A stretch of DNA of 64,000 nucleotides from the NCBI RefSeq assembly GCF_001427585.1, contig NZ_LMGY01000001.1:1270-65269 (forward strand), read 5' to 3'. Of this stretch, positions 35,480 through 46,270 are shown in pieces (position 1 is the first letter of the stretch; each line of letters opens with the position of its first letter). The notes under the pieces were generated by a model. That model was not told the origin of the DNA. It worked only from the letters and a program-made list of their open reading frames with translations, and ran no database searches. Both the position numbers and the translations under genes were made by a program. This DNA comes from Pseudoxanthomonas sp. Root630. Its GTDB lineage: Bacteria > Pseudomonadota > Gammaproteobacteria > Xanthomonadales > Xanthomonadaceae.

Positions 35480-36295
35480 TCAGTGGGTATCGAGTGCCTG
35501 GTTCAACACGGAGGCCAGGGCCGCGCCGCCGGCGCGCAGCTGTCGCTCGACGATGGGCAGGTGCTGGTCCACGTAGCTTTGTTCCAGCTTGGCGCGGCGC
35601 GGGTAGAAGCCGGGCTGCGTTACCACGCGGCACGATTGCTCGGCCCAGTCGGCGGACGGGGGCGGCAGCGCGATGGTGCCCAGGGCCGGGCGTGGCAATG
35701 CGCGCAGGCGGCGCAGGTACTCGGCTTCGCTTCGGCCCGTGGAGAGCAACATGCGGCTGTCCCACAGCGTATGCAGGTTGGTGCCGCGGTCGTTGAAGTT
35801 GATCTGCACGTCGTTGCCGCCCTTGTCGCGGCCGTAACCGGCATGCAGCGGTTGGTGCACGTCGCCGACGAAGTGCACGACGAATTTCAGCGCCTGCAGC
35901 CGCTCGGCCTTCGTGCGTGCCGGATCGGCCAGGATCGCGGCCTGCGCCCTGATCGCTTCCACCACGCAGTTGCCGCCAGGGCAGTCGCGGATCTGTTCGT
36001 AGGCGCAGTCGTGTTCGCCGATGTTGACGAAGTGCCAGCGCGATGTCTGCTTGCCAAGCACGGGATCGCTGTCGCGCAGGTCGTCCGCCCAGCTCGCGAT
36101 GCCGGCCAGCGTGGCGTCCGGTTCGCCTTTCAGCAGCGCGTCGGCCTGGCGGCGCGCCGCCGGCGTCAGGTCGTCCCACGCCAGTTGCGCCACCAGGCGG
36201 TGGCCCATCGGCCCCCACGCCAGCGCGGGCGCGGACAACAAGGCCCCCGCGAGGAAAACGACGAGGGTGGCGGCAAGAAGAAGGGGACGGACCAT
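35480..36295 (-). CDS. S1/P1-family zinc-dependent nuclease
   Basis: A 271-residue secreted nuclease (single-strand-specific, tri-zinc). The signal peptide ends ALA before Trp27, giving a mature N-terminal WGPMGHRL, where the free Trp amino group and His are zinc ligands, as in the P1 family. Other ligands can be placed in [43 protein letters not shown] and [12 protein letters not shown]. It probably degrades extracellular or periplasmic nucleic acids. The ATG at 36295 was chosen to start the signal peptide. It lies 20 bases upstream of the molybdopterin-like gene on the same strand. Confidence 0.93.
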   Translation of the reverse strand: MVRPLLLAATLVVFLAGALLSAPALAWGPMGHRLVAQLAWDDLTPAARRQADALLKGEPDATLAGIASWADDLRDSDPVLGKQTSRWHFVNIGEHDCAYEQIRDCPGGNCVVEAIRAQAAILADPARTKAERLQALKFVVHFVGDVHQPLHAGYGRDKGGNDVQINFNDRGTNLHTLWDSRMLLSTGRSEAEYLRRLRALPRPALGTIALPPPSADWAEQSCRVVTQPGFYPRRAKLEQSYVDQHLPIVERQLRAGGAALASVLNQALDTH

Positions 36296-36353
36296 GCCGG
36301 TACTGTAACCGACACGGGCCGTCCCCATTACGCGTTGCGTGCGTATCGCTTGC

Positions 36354-36974
36354 TCAGAACTTCACGACATAAGCCACGCCGTACACGAGCGGGTCGATGT
36401 TCGCGGTACCCAGCTTGGCGCCGTCCACCTTGACCTCGGTGTCGATGTCGATCCAGCGCGCATCCACGCGCACGGCGCCGCGTTCGCTGACCTTGATGTC
36501 GATGCCTGCGTGCGCGGCCAGGCCCCACGAATCTTCCAGCTTCAGCTTGGTGCCTTCCAGCGCGCCCTTGGTGTCTTCGCTGAAGAACGTGGTGTAGTTC
36601 AGGCCGGCACCGAGGAACGGCGACACCTTGCCCTTGCTGTTGAAGTGGTACTGCAGCGAAACGGTCGGCGGCAGGTGCTTGGTGCTGCCCACCGTGCCGA
36701 CGCCCTTGACGGCGATGTCGTGCTGGAACGGCAGCGCGGCGAGCACTTCCAGGCCCAGGTTGTCGCGCAGGAAGTATTCGAAGGTGACGGTCGGCTTGAC
36801 GTCGCTGTCGATCTCCAGCGGCAGGGTGCCGCCGGCCAGCGTGCCGTTGTCGGACTTCGGGTTTACCTGGTGCACGCCGAGGCCCAGGGTCCAGTCGCCC
36901 TTGGACTGGGCGAAGGCGGGAGCGGCGGCGCCGAAGGCGAGGGCGATGGCAATCGGGATCAGGGTCTTCTTCAT
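36354..36974 (-). CDS. ompW: OmpW-family outer-membrane protein
   Basis: A 206-residue eight-stranded beta-barrel protein with a signal peptide (MKKTLIPIAIALAFGAAAPA-FAQ). The family features are WTLGLGVHQVNPKSDNG, TVTFEYFLRDNLGLEVLAAL, SLQYHFNSKGKVSPFLGAGL and the C-terminal aromatic residue (VAYVVKF) needed for outer-membrane assembly. OmpW proteins pass small hydrophobic molecules and respond to oxygen and redox state. A perfect FNR-type box lies 58-71 bases upstream of the start. Confidence 0.93.
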   Translation of the reverse strand: MKKTLIPIAIALAFGAAAPAFAQSKGDWTLGLGVHQVNPKSDNGTLAGGTLPLEIDSDVKPTVTFEYFLRDNLGLEVLAALPFQHDIAVKGVGTVGSTKHLPPTVSLQYHFNSKGKVSPFLGAGLNYTTFFSEDTKGALEGTKLKLEDSWGLAAHAGIDIKVSERGAVRVDARWIDIDTEVKVDGAKLGTANIDPLVYGVAYVVKF

Positions 36975-37031
36975 GGTGGTGACGCTCGTTGGAATGTGGT
37001 GCCAGTCTCTGCCCGCCTTTCCCATGACGCC

Positions 37032-37045
37032 TTGATCCTGATCAA
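37032..37045. promoter_or_regulatory. FNR/Anr-type box TTGAT-CCTG-ATCAA
   Basis: A perfect match to the FNR consensus TTGAT-N4-ATCAA, located between the divergent genes ompW (start 36974) and gap (start 37138). ompW genes in Escherichia coli and their Pseudomonas relatives are known to be FNR/Anr-regulated, so control of ompW by oxygen is likely. Because the site is about 100 bases from the gap start, it could also influence gap. Confidence 0.75.
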
Positions 37046-37078
37046 TGCCCGTGGGGACGAGCCGGCGGGGCGGCCTGT

Positions 37079-37084
37079 TAGAAT
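37079..37084 (+). promoter_or_regulatory. Candidate -10 element of gap
   Basis: TAGAAT within CTGTTAGAATG, 53 bases upstream of the gap start codon. No clear -35 is seen. Confidence 0.35.
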
Positions 37085-37134
37085 GTCGGCCCCCGTCAAC
37101 CCCGCCGCGCCAGGCGCGGCCGCAGGAGTCCTGA

Positions 37135-38142
<1,008 letters not shown>

Positions 38143-38177
38143 GCCAGCGTGGCGGCCGGACAGGCCGTCCCGCCTCC

Positions 38178-38210
38178 CGACACGGGCGCCTCAGGGCGCC
38201 CGTGTCGTTT
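38178..38210 (+). terminator. Rho-independent terminator of gap
   Basis: CGACACGGGCGCC (38178-38190), TCAG loop, GGCGCCCGTGTCG (38195-38207) and TTT. A perfect 13-base-pair stem 35 bases after the gap stop. Confidence 0.8.
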
Positions 38211-38378
38211 CCGGGTATCGCGAGGCGATACCGGGCGCGCCGTCCGCGGCCACCCGCGGATCGGAATCTTGCAAATCCCCGGGCCATGCCCGAGGCTGCG
38301 GACGCGGCTGCACGGACGGCCGGAGGACGCGGCATTCCACGTCCTTGCACCGGAAACACGCACAGGCGAGGTCGGGGA

Positions 38379-41147
38379 ATGGATGACGTGGTCGGGTTGT
38401 TGGTCCTGGTGGGGCTGGCCGTGTTGGCCATGCCCGTCCTGCTCATCGTCGCGCTGGTGTCGGTCAGCGGCCTGAAGCGACGCGTCACGACGCTCGAAGC
38501 ACAGGTCGCGCAGCTGCGCGCCGCACGTGTCGCCGAGCCTGCGCCTACCCCTGCCGGCACGGTGGTCGCGCCTGCGGCACCCGCCGAGGACGAAGGGCCC
38601 ACGCTGGCGGACCTGATGCGCGACGCCGCGCCTGCGCCGCCGCCGCGCCCAACACCTGCCGCTGCGCCCACGGCACCGAGCCAGACAGCCGGGCCGCCGC
38701 CGATCCCACCAGTCCCGCCCGCCCCGGCCGCACCCAGGCCGGCACCTGCAACGCCGCAGATGCCGCCGCGTCCGCCACGCCCGGCCGCGCCCCCGCGTCC
38801 GGCCACGCCCGATGTCTTCACTGTCGCTGCCCGCGCGGTGCAGCGCTGGTTCACCGTCGGCAACGTGCCGGTGAAGATCGGCATGCTGGTGTTGTTCGCC
38901 GGTGTCGCCGCGCTGCTCAAGTACGGCGCGGACCAGGGCTGGTTCACGCTGCCGCCGGAGCTGCGCCTGGCCGGCGTTGCGGCCGCTGCGCTGGGTGCGC
39001 TGGTGTTCGCGTGGCGCAAGCGCGAGAGCAACCGCGTGTTCGCACTGAGCCTGCAGGGTGGCGCGATCGGTGTGCTGCTGCTGGTGGTGTTCGGTGCGTT
39101 CAAGAACTTCGGCCTGATCCCGGTCGGCGCCGCCTTCGCGCTGAGCATCGCGCTCGTCGCCGGTGCCGGCATGCTCGCCGTATTGCAGGATGCGAAGGCG
39201 CTCGCCGTCTTCGCGTTGCTGGCGGGCTTCCTGGCGCCGATCTGGCTCTCGACGGGCAGCGGCAACCATGTCGCGCTGTTCTCGTACTACGCGGTGCTCA
39301 ACGCCGCCATCGTCGGCATCGCCTGGTACAAGTCCTGGCGCCTGCTCAACCTGCTCGGGTTCGCCTTCACCTTCGGCATCGGTACCGCGTGGGGCCTGTT
39401 CGATTACGCGCCGGAGAAGTACGGCACCACGCAGCCGTTCCTGGCGTTGTTCTTCGTGTTCTACCTGTTGATCCCGCTGCTGTTCGCACGCCGCCAGCCG
39501 GCGAGTCGGCGCGACTTCATCGACGGCTGCCTGGTGTTCGGCATGCCGCTGGTCGCGTTCTCGCTGCAGGCCGGGTTGATGCAGGGGGGCGCGTTCGAAG
39601 ACAGCCGCCTGCCGTTGGCGTTCTGCGCGCTGGGCCTCGGCGTGCTGTACGCCGGGTTGGCGTGGCTGTTGCGCCGTCGCGAAAACTATGACGTCCTCGC
39701 GCAGTCGTACGCGCTGCTGGCGGTCGGCTTCGCCACGCTGGCGGTACCGCTGGCGCTGTCGGCGCAGGCCACGGCGTGCGTGTTCGCCCTGGAAGGCGCG
39801 GCGCTGGTCTGGCTGGGCCTGCGGCAGTCGCGCCTGTTGCCGCAGTTGACGGGCGCGGGCTTGCAGATGGCGGCGGCATTCGCGTTCTTCGTTGCGCGTG
39901 CGGATGCCTGGACGCCGAGTGGCGGGCTCGAAGCCGCGGGCAGCCCGATGTTCGCCAATGCGCCCTTCATGAGCGCGCTGCTGATCGCGCTGGCCGGCTT
40001 GGCCAGCGCGTGGAGTTATCGCGGACGATGGGGCGCCGTCGCGGGTCTGTACTACCTGTGGGGCCTGGCGTGGTGGCTGGGCAACGGTGTGATCGAGATC
40101 GACCGCTACCTGGGCCACCGGGACGAGCCGGATGCGATGCTCGCGTTCGCGGCATTGACGGGCTGGTTGGCGGCCGAGGCGCATCGTCGTCGTCCTTCGG
40201 GTGGGCTGGCATGGACAACGCTGGTGGCCCTGGCCTCCGCAGTGCCGCTGGCGCTGTGGCAGGCGGACGCGCACCAGCAGCCCTTTGCGGGCAACGGCGC
40301 ATGGGCATGGCTGGCCTATGCGGTGCTGGGCATTCGCAGCCTGCTGTGCCTGCGCGACAGCGAGCATCGTCTCGCGGGTGCGGCGCAGTTCGTCTGGTGG
40401 CTGGTGTGGCCGATGGTCGCCAGCCTGTTGATGGCCTGGCTGCCCGATTGGCTGGAAGGCATGGGCCAGGGCTGGACGGCCGGACTGATCGCGCTGCCGT
40501 GGCTGGTCGTGGTCGCGCTGGCGCTGTTCCGTTGGGGCTGGCTGTCGGCACCGCTCGGCGAACGCTTCGATGGCTGGCGCACGCCCTTGCTGGGCGTGTT
40601 GTTCGCGGCGCTTGGCCTGTGGTGGTTGGGTTCGCTGTTCGTCGCCGGCAACGCGACGCCGCTGCCCTGGATTCCCGTGGTGAATCCGATGGAACTCGCG
40701 CAGCTCGCCGTACTCGTGCTGTGGTTGCGCTGGTGGATGCCCGAGGACCGGAGCATCGCGCCCATCCAGATCGTGCTGCTCTCGACGGCCGCCTTCGTGT
40801 GGATCACCTCCGTCGTGCTGCACGCCGTCCATCATTGGGGTGGCGTACCGTGGAGCGACGGACTGCTGTCGAGCAGCCTCGCGCAGACCAGCCTGACGAT
40901 CGTGTGGAGCGTGCTCGGCGTGTTGAGCTGGGTGATCGGTTCGCGTCGCGGACAGCGCATGCTGTGGCTGGCCGGCGCGTTGCTGATGGGCGTAGTGCTG
41001 CTGAAGTTGCTGACCGTGGACCGCCAGCACCTGGGCAACCTGCTGGGCATCGGTTCGTTCATCGCCTACGGCCTGCTGTGCACGGTGGTGGGTTACCTGG
41101 CGCCGGCGCCGCCGCGTCGCGCCGATTCGGAGGAGGCGACCGCATGA
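38379..41147 (+). CDS. DUF2339 polytopic membrane protein
   Basis: A 922-residue inner-membrane protein. It begins with one membrane helix (about 5-27), a short coiled coil (LKRRVTTLEAQVAQLRAARV, about 32-51) and a roughly 90-residue segment dominated by Pro and Ala. After this come about 20 or more closely packed membrane segments to the C-terminus. The signature between (VPVKIGMLVLFAGVAALLKY; LALQGGAIGVLLL-type GLY/ALA-rich helices) matches DUF2339. The function of the family is unknown; the form suggests a large transporter-like or scaffold protein. It overlaps the following DUF3999 gene by 4 bases, a pairing recurrent in proteobacteria. GAGG/CGGGG lies just before the ATG. Confidence 0.87.
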   Translation: MDDVVGLLVLVGLAVLAMPVLLIVALVSVSGLKRRVTTLEAQVAQLRAARVAEPAPTPAGTVVAPAAPAEDEGPTLADLMRDAAPAPPPRPTPAAAPTAPSQTAGPPPIPPVPPAPAAPRPAPATPQMPPRPPRPAAPPRPATPDVFTVAARAVQRWFTVGNVPVKIGMLVLFAGVAALLKYGADQGWFTLPPELRLAGVAAAALGALVFAWRKRESNRVFALSLQGGAIGVLLLVVFGAFKNFGLIPVGAAFALSIALVAGAGMLAVLQDAKALAVFALLAGFLAPIWLSTGSGNHVALFSYYAVLNAAIVGIAWYKSWRLLNLLGFAFTFGIGTAWGLFDYAPEKYGTTQPFLALFFVFYLLIPLLFARRQPASRRDFIDGCLVFGMPLVAFSLQAGLMQGGAFEDSRLPLAFCALGLGVLYAGLAWLLRRRENYDVLAQSYALLAVGFATLAVPLALSAQATACVFALEGAALVWLGLRQSRLLPQLTGAGLQMAAAFAFFVARADAWTPSGGLEAAGSPMFANAPFMSALLIALAGLASAWSYRGRWGAVAGLYYLWGLAWWLGNGVIEIDRYLGHRDEPDAMLAFAALTGWLAAEAHRRRPSGGLAWTTLVALASAVPLALWQADAHQQPFAGNGAWAWLAYAVLGIRSLLCLRDSEHRLAGAAQFVWWLVWPMVASLLMAWLPDWLEGMGQGWTAGLIALPWLVVVALALFRWGWLSAPLGERFDGWRTPLLGVLFAALGLWWLGSLFVAGNATPLPWIPVVNPMELAQLAVLVLWLRWWMPEDRSIAPIQIVLLSTAAFVWITSVVLHAVHHWGGVPWSDGLLSSSLAQTSLTIVWSVLGVLSWVIGSRRGQRMLWLAGALLMGVVLLKLLTVDRQHLGNLLGIGSFIAYGLLCTVVGYLAPAPPRRADSEEATA

Positions 41148-42508
41148 GGATGTTCCTGCTGACTGCGCTGGTCCTGCTGGCGACCTCGCCCACCGCATCC
41201 GCACAGCCGAAACCGGAAGGCGCCTACGCCAAGCGCTGGCCGTTGGCGTTGTCCGCCGAGCGCGCGGGGGCTTACCGCGTAGAGCTCGATCGCAGCGTGT
41301 ACGCCACCACGGCATGGCCGGACCTGCGCGACGTCAACGTGCTCGACGCGCAGGGCAAGCCCGTGGCCGCGGCGTTGTTCGGGCCCGAGCAGCCCACGGC
41401 CCTGCCGGCGCGGCGGATCGTGGTGCCGTGGTTCCCGCTGCCCACGCCTGCACCAGGCGCGGGGGAGCCCTCGAGCGTTTCCGCACAGTTCGGTGAGCAC
41501 GGACGCATCGTCCGCATCGAAGCCAGCGGCGGTGCGCCCGCGGCCGACACCGGGCGTGCCTTCCTCGTGGACCTCAGCGGCATCCGCGACAATCCCGAAG
41601 CGCTGGAGATCACGTGGGACCCGGGCGAGCCGCGTGAAGCGCGTTTCAGGGTGGAAGGCAGCCACGACCTCCAGACATGGGACGTGATGGAATCGCGCGT
41701 GACGCTGATGGAACTGCAGCGGGGCACGCAGCGGCTGCTGCACGACGAAGCGCCGATCCGCGCCGGCTTCCGCTATGTGCGCTTCGTGCCATTGGATGCG
41801 GCGGCAGCGCTGCCGATCCGCGAGATCCGCGTGCGACTCGATGCGGTGCACCTGCAGCAGACGGTGGCGTGGTCAGAGCTGCAGGGTCGGCGCGTGAGCG
41901 AACAGGGCATTGATGGCTTCGTCTACCGCAGCGATGGGCGTTATCCGATCGCCCTGGTCGACCTGGCGATGGACGATTTCGCGGTCGGCGAGTGGACATT
42001 GGAAAGCCGCGATGCGGACGACACGCCGTGGCGCCTGCGGGCAGGTCCATGGGTGGCCTATCGCGTCGACGGCGACAGCCCGAGCGCATCGCCGGACCAG
42101 CCGCTGTCCAGCGGCGCCGTGCGCGACCGCGAGTGGCGGCTGCGCAGTCGCGGGCCGCTGCCGGATCAGGCACCGACCCTGCGCCTGGGCTACCGGCCCG
42201 AGGTGATGGTGTTCCTGGCCCAGGGCACGCCGCCGTACGCGCTGGTGGCCGGCAGTGCGGCCGCACGCCGGGCATCCGTGCCGATGCCGGAACTGGTGGA
42301 TGCGCTCCGGCGCGATCGTGGCGAGGACTGGCAGCCTGCACCCGCCTATCTGTCGCCGGCCGCGGCGCTGGCCGGCGATGCGGCCCTCGTGCCGCCGCCC
42401 ACGCCGCGCGACTGGAAGGCCTGGTTGTTGTGGGGGTTGCTGCTGCTGGGTGCGGTGCTGGTCGCGGCGTTCGCCTTCAGCCTGCTGCGCAGTCGGCCCG
42501 CCGCCTGA
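41144..42508 (+). CDS. DUF3999 periplasmic/membrane protein
   Basis: A 454-residue protein with a signal peptide ([20 protein letters not shown]), a large periplasmic region that looks like stacked beta-sandwich domains ([38 protein letters not shown]), and one C-terminal membrane helix (about 426-447). It is translationally coupled to the DUF2339 gene (ATGA overlap), implying that the two form a complex. No enzymatic motif is visible. The distance to pgk is 73 bases. Confidence 0.85.
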   Translation: MRMFLLTALVLLATSPTASAQPKPEGAYAKRWPLALSAERAGAYRVELDRSVYATTAWPDLRDVNVLDAQGKPVAAALFGPEQPTALPARRIVVPWFPLPTPAPGAGEPSSVSAQFGEHGRIVRIEASGGAPAADTGRAFLVDLSGIRDNPEALEITWDPGEPREARFRVEGSHDLQTWDVMESRVTLMELQRGTQRLLHDEAPIRAGFRYVRFVPLDAAAALPIREIRVRLDAVHLQQTVAWSELQGRRVSEQGIDGFVYRSDGRYPIALVDLAMDDFAVGEWTLESRDADDTPWRLRAGPWVAYRVDGDSPSASPDQPLSSGAVRDREWRLRSRGPLPDQAPTLRLGYRPEVMVFLAQGTPPYALVAGSAAARRASVPMPELVDALRRDRGEDWQPAPAYLSPAAALAGDAALVPPPTPRDWKAWLLWGLLLLGAVLVAAFAFSLLRSRPAA

Positions 42509-42544
42509 CGTCGTCCGCGGTTTGCGGTGCCCGCGTGCAGCCGG

Positions 42545-42550
42545 GACAAT
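42545..42550 (+). promoter_or_regulatory. Candidate -10 element of pgk
   Basis: GACAAT inside CCGGGACAATAGGCG, 31 bases upstream of the pgk start. The surrounding GGGACAAT matches the element ahead of tkt. Confidence 0.4.
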
Positions 42551-42581
42551 AGGCGTCTTTCCGGCTGCCCAGGACCCCCCG

Positions 42582-43757
42582 ATGCCCATCGTCCGCATGA
42601 CCGACCTCGACCTGACCGGCAAGCGCGTGCTGATCCGCCAGGATCTGAACGTGCCGATCGACGCAGGCCGCATCACCTCCGAGCAGCGCATCACGGCGTC
42701 GCTGCCCACGCTGAAGCTGGCGTTGCAGAAGGGCGCGGCCGTGATGGTCACCTCGCACCTGGGGCGCCCGAAGGAAGGCGTGTGGAGCGAGGCCGACTCG
42801 CTGGCGCCGGTCGCCGCGCGCCTGTCCGAACTGCTCGGCGTGGACGTACCGCTGGTGAAGGACTGGGTGGACGGCGTCGACGTGCAGCCGGGCCAGGTCG
42901 TCCTGCTCGAGAACTGCCGCATGAACGTCGGCGAGGGCAAGGATGACGAGGCACTCTCGAAGAAGTACGCCGCGCTGTGCGACGTGTTCGTGATGGATGC
43001 GTTCGGCACCGCGCACCGCGCGCAGGCCTCCACGCACGGTGTGATCCGCTTCGCCGCCGTCGCCGCGGGTGGTCCGCTGCTGATGGCCGAACTGGATGCG
43101 CTCGACAAGGCGCTGGCCAATCCGGCGCGCCCGCTGCTCGCCATCGTGGCCGGCAGCAAGGTCTCCACCAAGCTGGAACTGTTGACCAGCCTGGTCGGCA
43201 AGGTCGACCAGCTGATCGTGGGCGGTGGCATCGCCAACACCTTCATCGCGGCCGAAGGGTATGCGGTGGGCAAGTCGCTGTATGAAGCGGACCTGGTCGA
43301 TACCGCGAAGAAGATCGATGCCGATGCGAAGGCGCGTGGCGCGGACATCCCGTTGCCCGCCGACGTGGTGGTCGCGACCGCCTTCTCGGCCGATGCGCCG
43401 GCGACGGTCAAGGCCGTCGATGCCGTCGCGGCGGACGACCTGATCCTCGATATCGGCCCCGAGACCGCGCAGCGCTACGCCGAGCTCATCAAGTCCGCCG
43501 GCACGGTGGTCTGGAACGGCCCCGTCGGCGTGTTCGAGTTCGATGCCTTCGGCAAGGGCACGGAAACGCTGGCGCGCGCGATCGCGCAGTCCGCAGCGTT
43601 CTCCATCGCCGGTGGCGGCGATACGTTGGCGGCCGTGGACAAGTACGGCATCGCCGATGACGTCAGCTACATCTCCACCGGTGGCGGCGCGTTCCTGGAG
43701 TTCCTGGAAGGCAAGACGCTACCCGCCGTCGCCGCCCTGGAGGCGCGCGGCGCGTGA
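42582..43757 (+). CDS. pgk: Phosphoglycerate kinase
   Basis: Transfers phosphate from 1,3-bisphosphoglycerate to ADP in glycolysis. It has 391 residues; the N-terminal domain shows [20 protein letters not shown] and [10 protein letters not shown], and the C-terminal nucleotide domain shows [34 protein letters not shown], and [16 protein letters not shown] with [15 protein letters not shown]. Within the first lines an alternative ATG at 42597 is possible; 42582 was kept for the longer, family-like N-terminus. It overlaps the following phosphatase gene by 4 bases. Confidence 0.96.
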   Translation: MPIVRMTDLDLTGKRVLIRQDLNVPIDAGRITSEQRITASLPTLKLALQKGAAVMVTSHLGRPKEGVWSEADSLAPVAARLSELLGVDVPLVKDWVDGVDVQPGQVVLLENCRMNVGEGKDDEALSKKYAALCDVFVMDAFGTAHRAQASTHGVIRFAAVAAGGPLLMAELDALDKALANPARPLLAIVAGSKVSTKLELLTSLVGKVDQLIVGGGIANTFIAAEGYAVGKSLYEADLVDTAKKIDADAKARGADIPLPADVVVATAFSADAPATVKAVDAVAADDLILDIGPETAQRYAELIKSAGTVVWNGPVGVFEFDAFGKGTETLARAIAQSAAFSIAGGGDTLAAVDKYGIADDVSYISTGGGAFLEFLEGKTLPAVAALEARGA

Positions 43758-44395
43758 GCCGTCCCACGCTGTTCTTCGATCTCGACGGCACGCTGATCGA
43801 CTCGGCCGTCGGCATCACCCGCTGCATCGCGCATGCGCTGTCGCAGCTCGAGCATCCGGTGCCCACCGACGCCGAGCTGCGCGGCTGGATCGGCCCGTCG
43901 CTGCGCACCAGCTTCATGCCGCTGCTGGGCGATCCGGCCAAGGTGGAGGCCGCGGTGGAGCATTACCTCGAGCGCTTCGAATCGCATGGCTGGCTCGAGC
44001 ACCAGGTCTACGCCGGCATCGGCGAAGCGATCGAAGCCTTGCACGCGGACGGCCACCGGCTGGCCGTCGTCACCGCGAAGAACGAACCGCATGCGCGCAA
44101 GATCCTCGCGCACCTGCCGTTCGGCCACCGCTTCGAGGAGATCATCGGCGCCACCGCCGACGGTCGCCTGAGCCACAAGGCGGACCTGATCGGCGAAGCC
44201 CTTCGCCGGCTGGCGCTGACGCCAGAGGCTTGCTGGATGATCGGCGACCGCAGGATGGATATCGAAGGCGCGCGCCACCACGATATGCGCAACGTGGGCG
44301 TGCTGTGGGGCTTCGGTGGCGAACAGGAACTGCGCGATGCAGGCGCCGATCACCTGGCGAAGGTCCCCGCGCAGCTGGCACCGCTGTTCGGCTGA
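43754..44395 (+). CDS. HAD-superfamily hydrolase, phosphoglycolate phosphatase-like
   Basis: A 213-residue cytosolic phosphatase starting at a GTG that overlaps the pgk stop (GTGA). Haloacid-dehalogenase motifs are complete: [11 protein letters not shown] (motif I nucleophile Asp), VVTAKN (II), a Lys in [11 protein letters not shown] (III) and [12 protein letters not shown] (IV). The four-helix cap resembles that of phosphoglycolate phosphatase and pyrophosphatase PpaX. The precise substrate is unknown; coupling to pgk hints at repair of by-products such as phosphoglycolate. Confidence 0.87.
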   Translation: MSRPTLFFDLDGTLIDSAVGITRCIAHALSQLEHPVPTDAELRGWIGPSLRTSFMPLLGDPAKVEAAVEHYLERFESHGWLEHQVYAGIGEAIEALHADGHRLAVVTAKNEPHARKILAHLPFGHRFEEIIGATADGRLSHKADLIGEALRRLALTPEACWMIGDRRMDIEGARHHDMRNVGVLWGFGGEQELRDAGADHLAKVPAQLAPLFG

Positions 44396-44564
44396 CTCGC
44401 CGCGATCAAACACGCGTTTCATCCGTTTCGTTTGCGCAGTCGGGTGTGCGCGCGCAGCATCCTGCCATGCTGCTCAGACCAAAAAAATACCAGTAGCGCG
44501 ACGCGGCGGGATCGCGTGAAAGTGCTTGAAAACAGCGGTATCGGTCATCCCACGGCAACGCCAC

Positions 44565-44588
44565 GCATGCTGTCCCGGGACAGCATGC
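44565..44588. repeat. Perfect 24-base palindrome upstream of pyk
   Basis: The segment is identical to its own reverse complement: GCATGCTGTCCC (44565-44576) is followed directly by GGGACAGCATGC (44577-44588). It lies 76-99 bases upstream of the pyk start. A perfect palindrome of this length without a spacer suggests a dimeric repressor or activator site rather than a terminator, as no T-run follows. Confidence 0.7.
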
Positions 44589-44663
44589 AGGCATGATGAT
44601 CGCCGGCCGTTGCGGTGTTCAATCGCTGTGGTAGCGTTTGCGCGATTTCAGGGAATCCGCACC

Positions 44664-46133
44664 ATGACCGAACGCCAGCGCCGTACCAAGATCCTCGCCA
44701 CCCTCGGACCGGCGACGGACCCGCCCGGCGTGCTCGAGGAATTGTTCCGCGCCGGCGTCAACGTGGTGCGCCTGAACTTCTCGCATGGCGACCCCTCCGG
44801 CCAGGCCAAGCGCGCGGCCGCCGTGCGCCTCGCCGCGCAGCGCGTGGGCGCCGAAGTCGGCATCCTCGCCGACCTGCCGGGGCCGAAGATCCGCATCGAG
44901 CGTTTCGCCGAAGGCAAGATCGTGCTGAAGAAGGGCGACCGCTTCGACCTGGTCGCCAGCGCGGACGCGCCTCCGGGCGACATCCATCAGGTCGGCGTGA
45001 GCTACCTGGGCCTGCCCGGCGACGTGGCGGCCGATGACGTGTTGCTGCTCGACGACGGCCTGATGCAGTTGCAGGTCGTGCAGGTCGATGGCGAACGCAT
45101 CGTCTGCACGGTGTTGAACGACGGCGTGCTGTCCGACCGCAAGGGCCTCAACAAGCAGGGCGGTGGCCTGTCGCTGGGCGCGCTGACCGAGCGCGACCGC
45201 GAGCTGATCGCCTATGTCGCCGAGAACATCGGCGTGGACTTCATCGCCGTGTCGTTCTGCCGCAACGCCGAGGACATGAATGAAGCGCGCCGTATCGCAC
45301 GCCAGCATGGCTGCGATGCCGCGCTGGTGTCGAAGATCGAACGCACCGAAGCCATCGAGAACCTCGCCGAGATCGTCGATGCCAGCGACGTGGTGATGGT
45401 CGCCCGCGGCGACCTGGGCGTGGAGATCGGCGACGCCGAGCTGCCGGGCCTTCAGAAGAAGATCATCCGCGAGTCGCTTGCGCGCAACAAAGTGGTGATC
45501 ACCGCCACGCAGATGCTGCAGTCGATGGTGGACAGCCCGATTCCCACGCGCGCCGAAGTGCTCGACGTGGCGAACGCCGTGATCGACGGCACCGACGCGG
45601 TGATGCTCTCCGCCGAAACCGCGGCGGGCAGCTATCCGGTGCGCGCGGTGGAAGCGATGGCGCGCATCTGCCTGGGTGCCGAAAAGCAGTTCGAGATGGA
45701 CACCGATTTCGAGAAGGCGCCGCGCAACCTGGAGCGCGCCGACCAGGCGATCGCGATGGCGACGATGTTCCTGTCCGAGCACATCGGCGTGCGCGCGATC
45801 GTCGCGATGACCGAATCCGGCGGCACGGCGCGTTTCCTGTCGCGCTTCCGCTCGAACGCGCCGATCTACGCGTTCTCGCGCCATGACGGCGCCCGCCGCA
45901 AGATGGCGATGATCCGCGATGTGTTCCCGATCGCGTTCGACAGCCGCGGCCTGGCGCCGCGCGAGGCCGCGCGCGACGCCATGCGCGTGCTGCACGACCG
46001 CACGCTGCTCGCCGAGGGCGACCGCGTGATCTTCACCAGCGGCGACCACATGGAGCAGCACGGCGCCACCAACACGCTGCGCCTGCTGCAGATGGGCGAG
46101 CGCGGCAAGGCCGAAGGCCTGGGCGAGCTGTAA
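44664..46133 (+). CDS. pyk: Pyruvate kinase
   Basis: Catalyses the last step of glycolysis, phosphoenolpyruvate to pyruvate. It has 489 residues: RRTKILATLGPATDPPGVLE (N-terminal signature), VVRLNFSHG, ILADLPGPKIRI, VALVSKIERTEAIENLAEIV-type catalytic lysine region, MVARGDLGVEIGDAELPGLQ (Mg2+/substrate loop), and the C-terminal allosteric domain (VAMTESGGTARFLSRFR). The 268-base upstream gap contains a 24-base palindrome and a smaller stem-loop. Confidence 0.96.
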   Translation: MTERQRRTKILATLGPATDPPGVLEELFRAGVNVVRLNFSHGDPSGQAKRAAAVRLAAQRVGAEVGILADLPGPKIRIERFAEGKIVLKKGDRFDLVASADAPPGDIHQVGVSYLGLPGDVAADDVLLLDDGLMQLQVVQVDGERIVCTVLNDGVLSDRKGLNKQGGGLSLGALTERDRELIAYVAENIGVDFIAVSFCRNAEDMNEARRIARQHGCDAALVSKIERTEAIENLAEIVDASDVVMVARGDLGVEIGDAELPGLQKKIIRESLARNKVVITATQMLQSMVDSPIPTRAEVLDVANAVIDGTDAVMLSAETAAGSYPVRAVEAMARICLGAEKQFEMDTDFEKAPRNLERADQAIAMATMFLSEHIGVRAIVAMTESGGTARFLSRFRSNAPIYAFSRHDGARRKMAMIRDVFPIAFDSRGLAPREAARDAMRVLHDRTLLAEGDRVIFTSGDHMEQHGATNTLRLLQMGERGKAEGLGEL

Positions 46134-46231
46134 CCGGTTTCCCCGGACGTGGCGAGGTCCTGCAGCGTCCGGATGCGGGCGCGCGGTGGCGCGCCCCGTG
46201 CTTCGTCACCCGCGGGCACCGCCAAGCGGGC

Positions 46232-46237
46232 TACAAT
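46232..46237 (+). promoter_or_regulatory. Candidate -10 element of the class I aldolase gene
   Basis: TACAAT within GGGCTACAATTGG, 33 bases upstream of the aldolase start, nearly the same spacing and context as the rpmE2 element. Confidence 0.4.
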
Positions 46238-46270
46238 TGGTATCTTTCCCGCCGCTTCTCCAGGAACCCC

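Noticed and set aside
44447-44480. Stem GCAGCAT / ATGCTGC followed by an A-run, considered as a terminator after the phosphatase gene
   Set aside because: On the plus strand it is followed by A bases, not T; in the reverse direction no convergent gene ends there.
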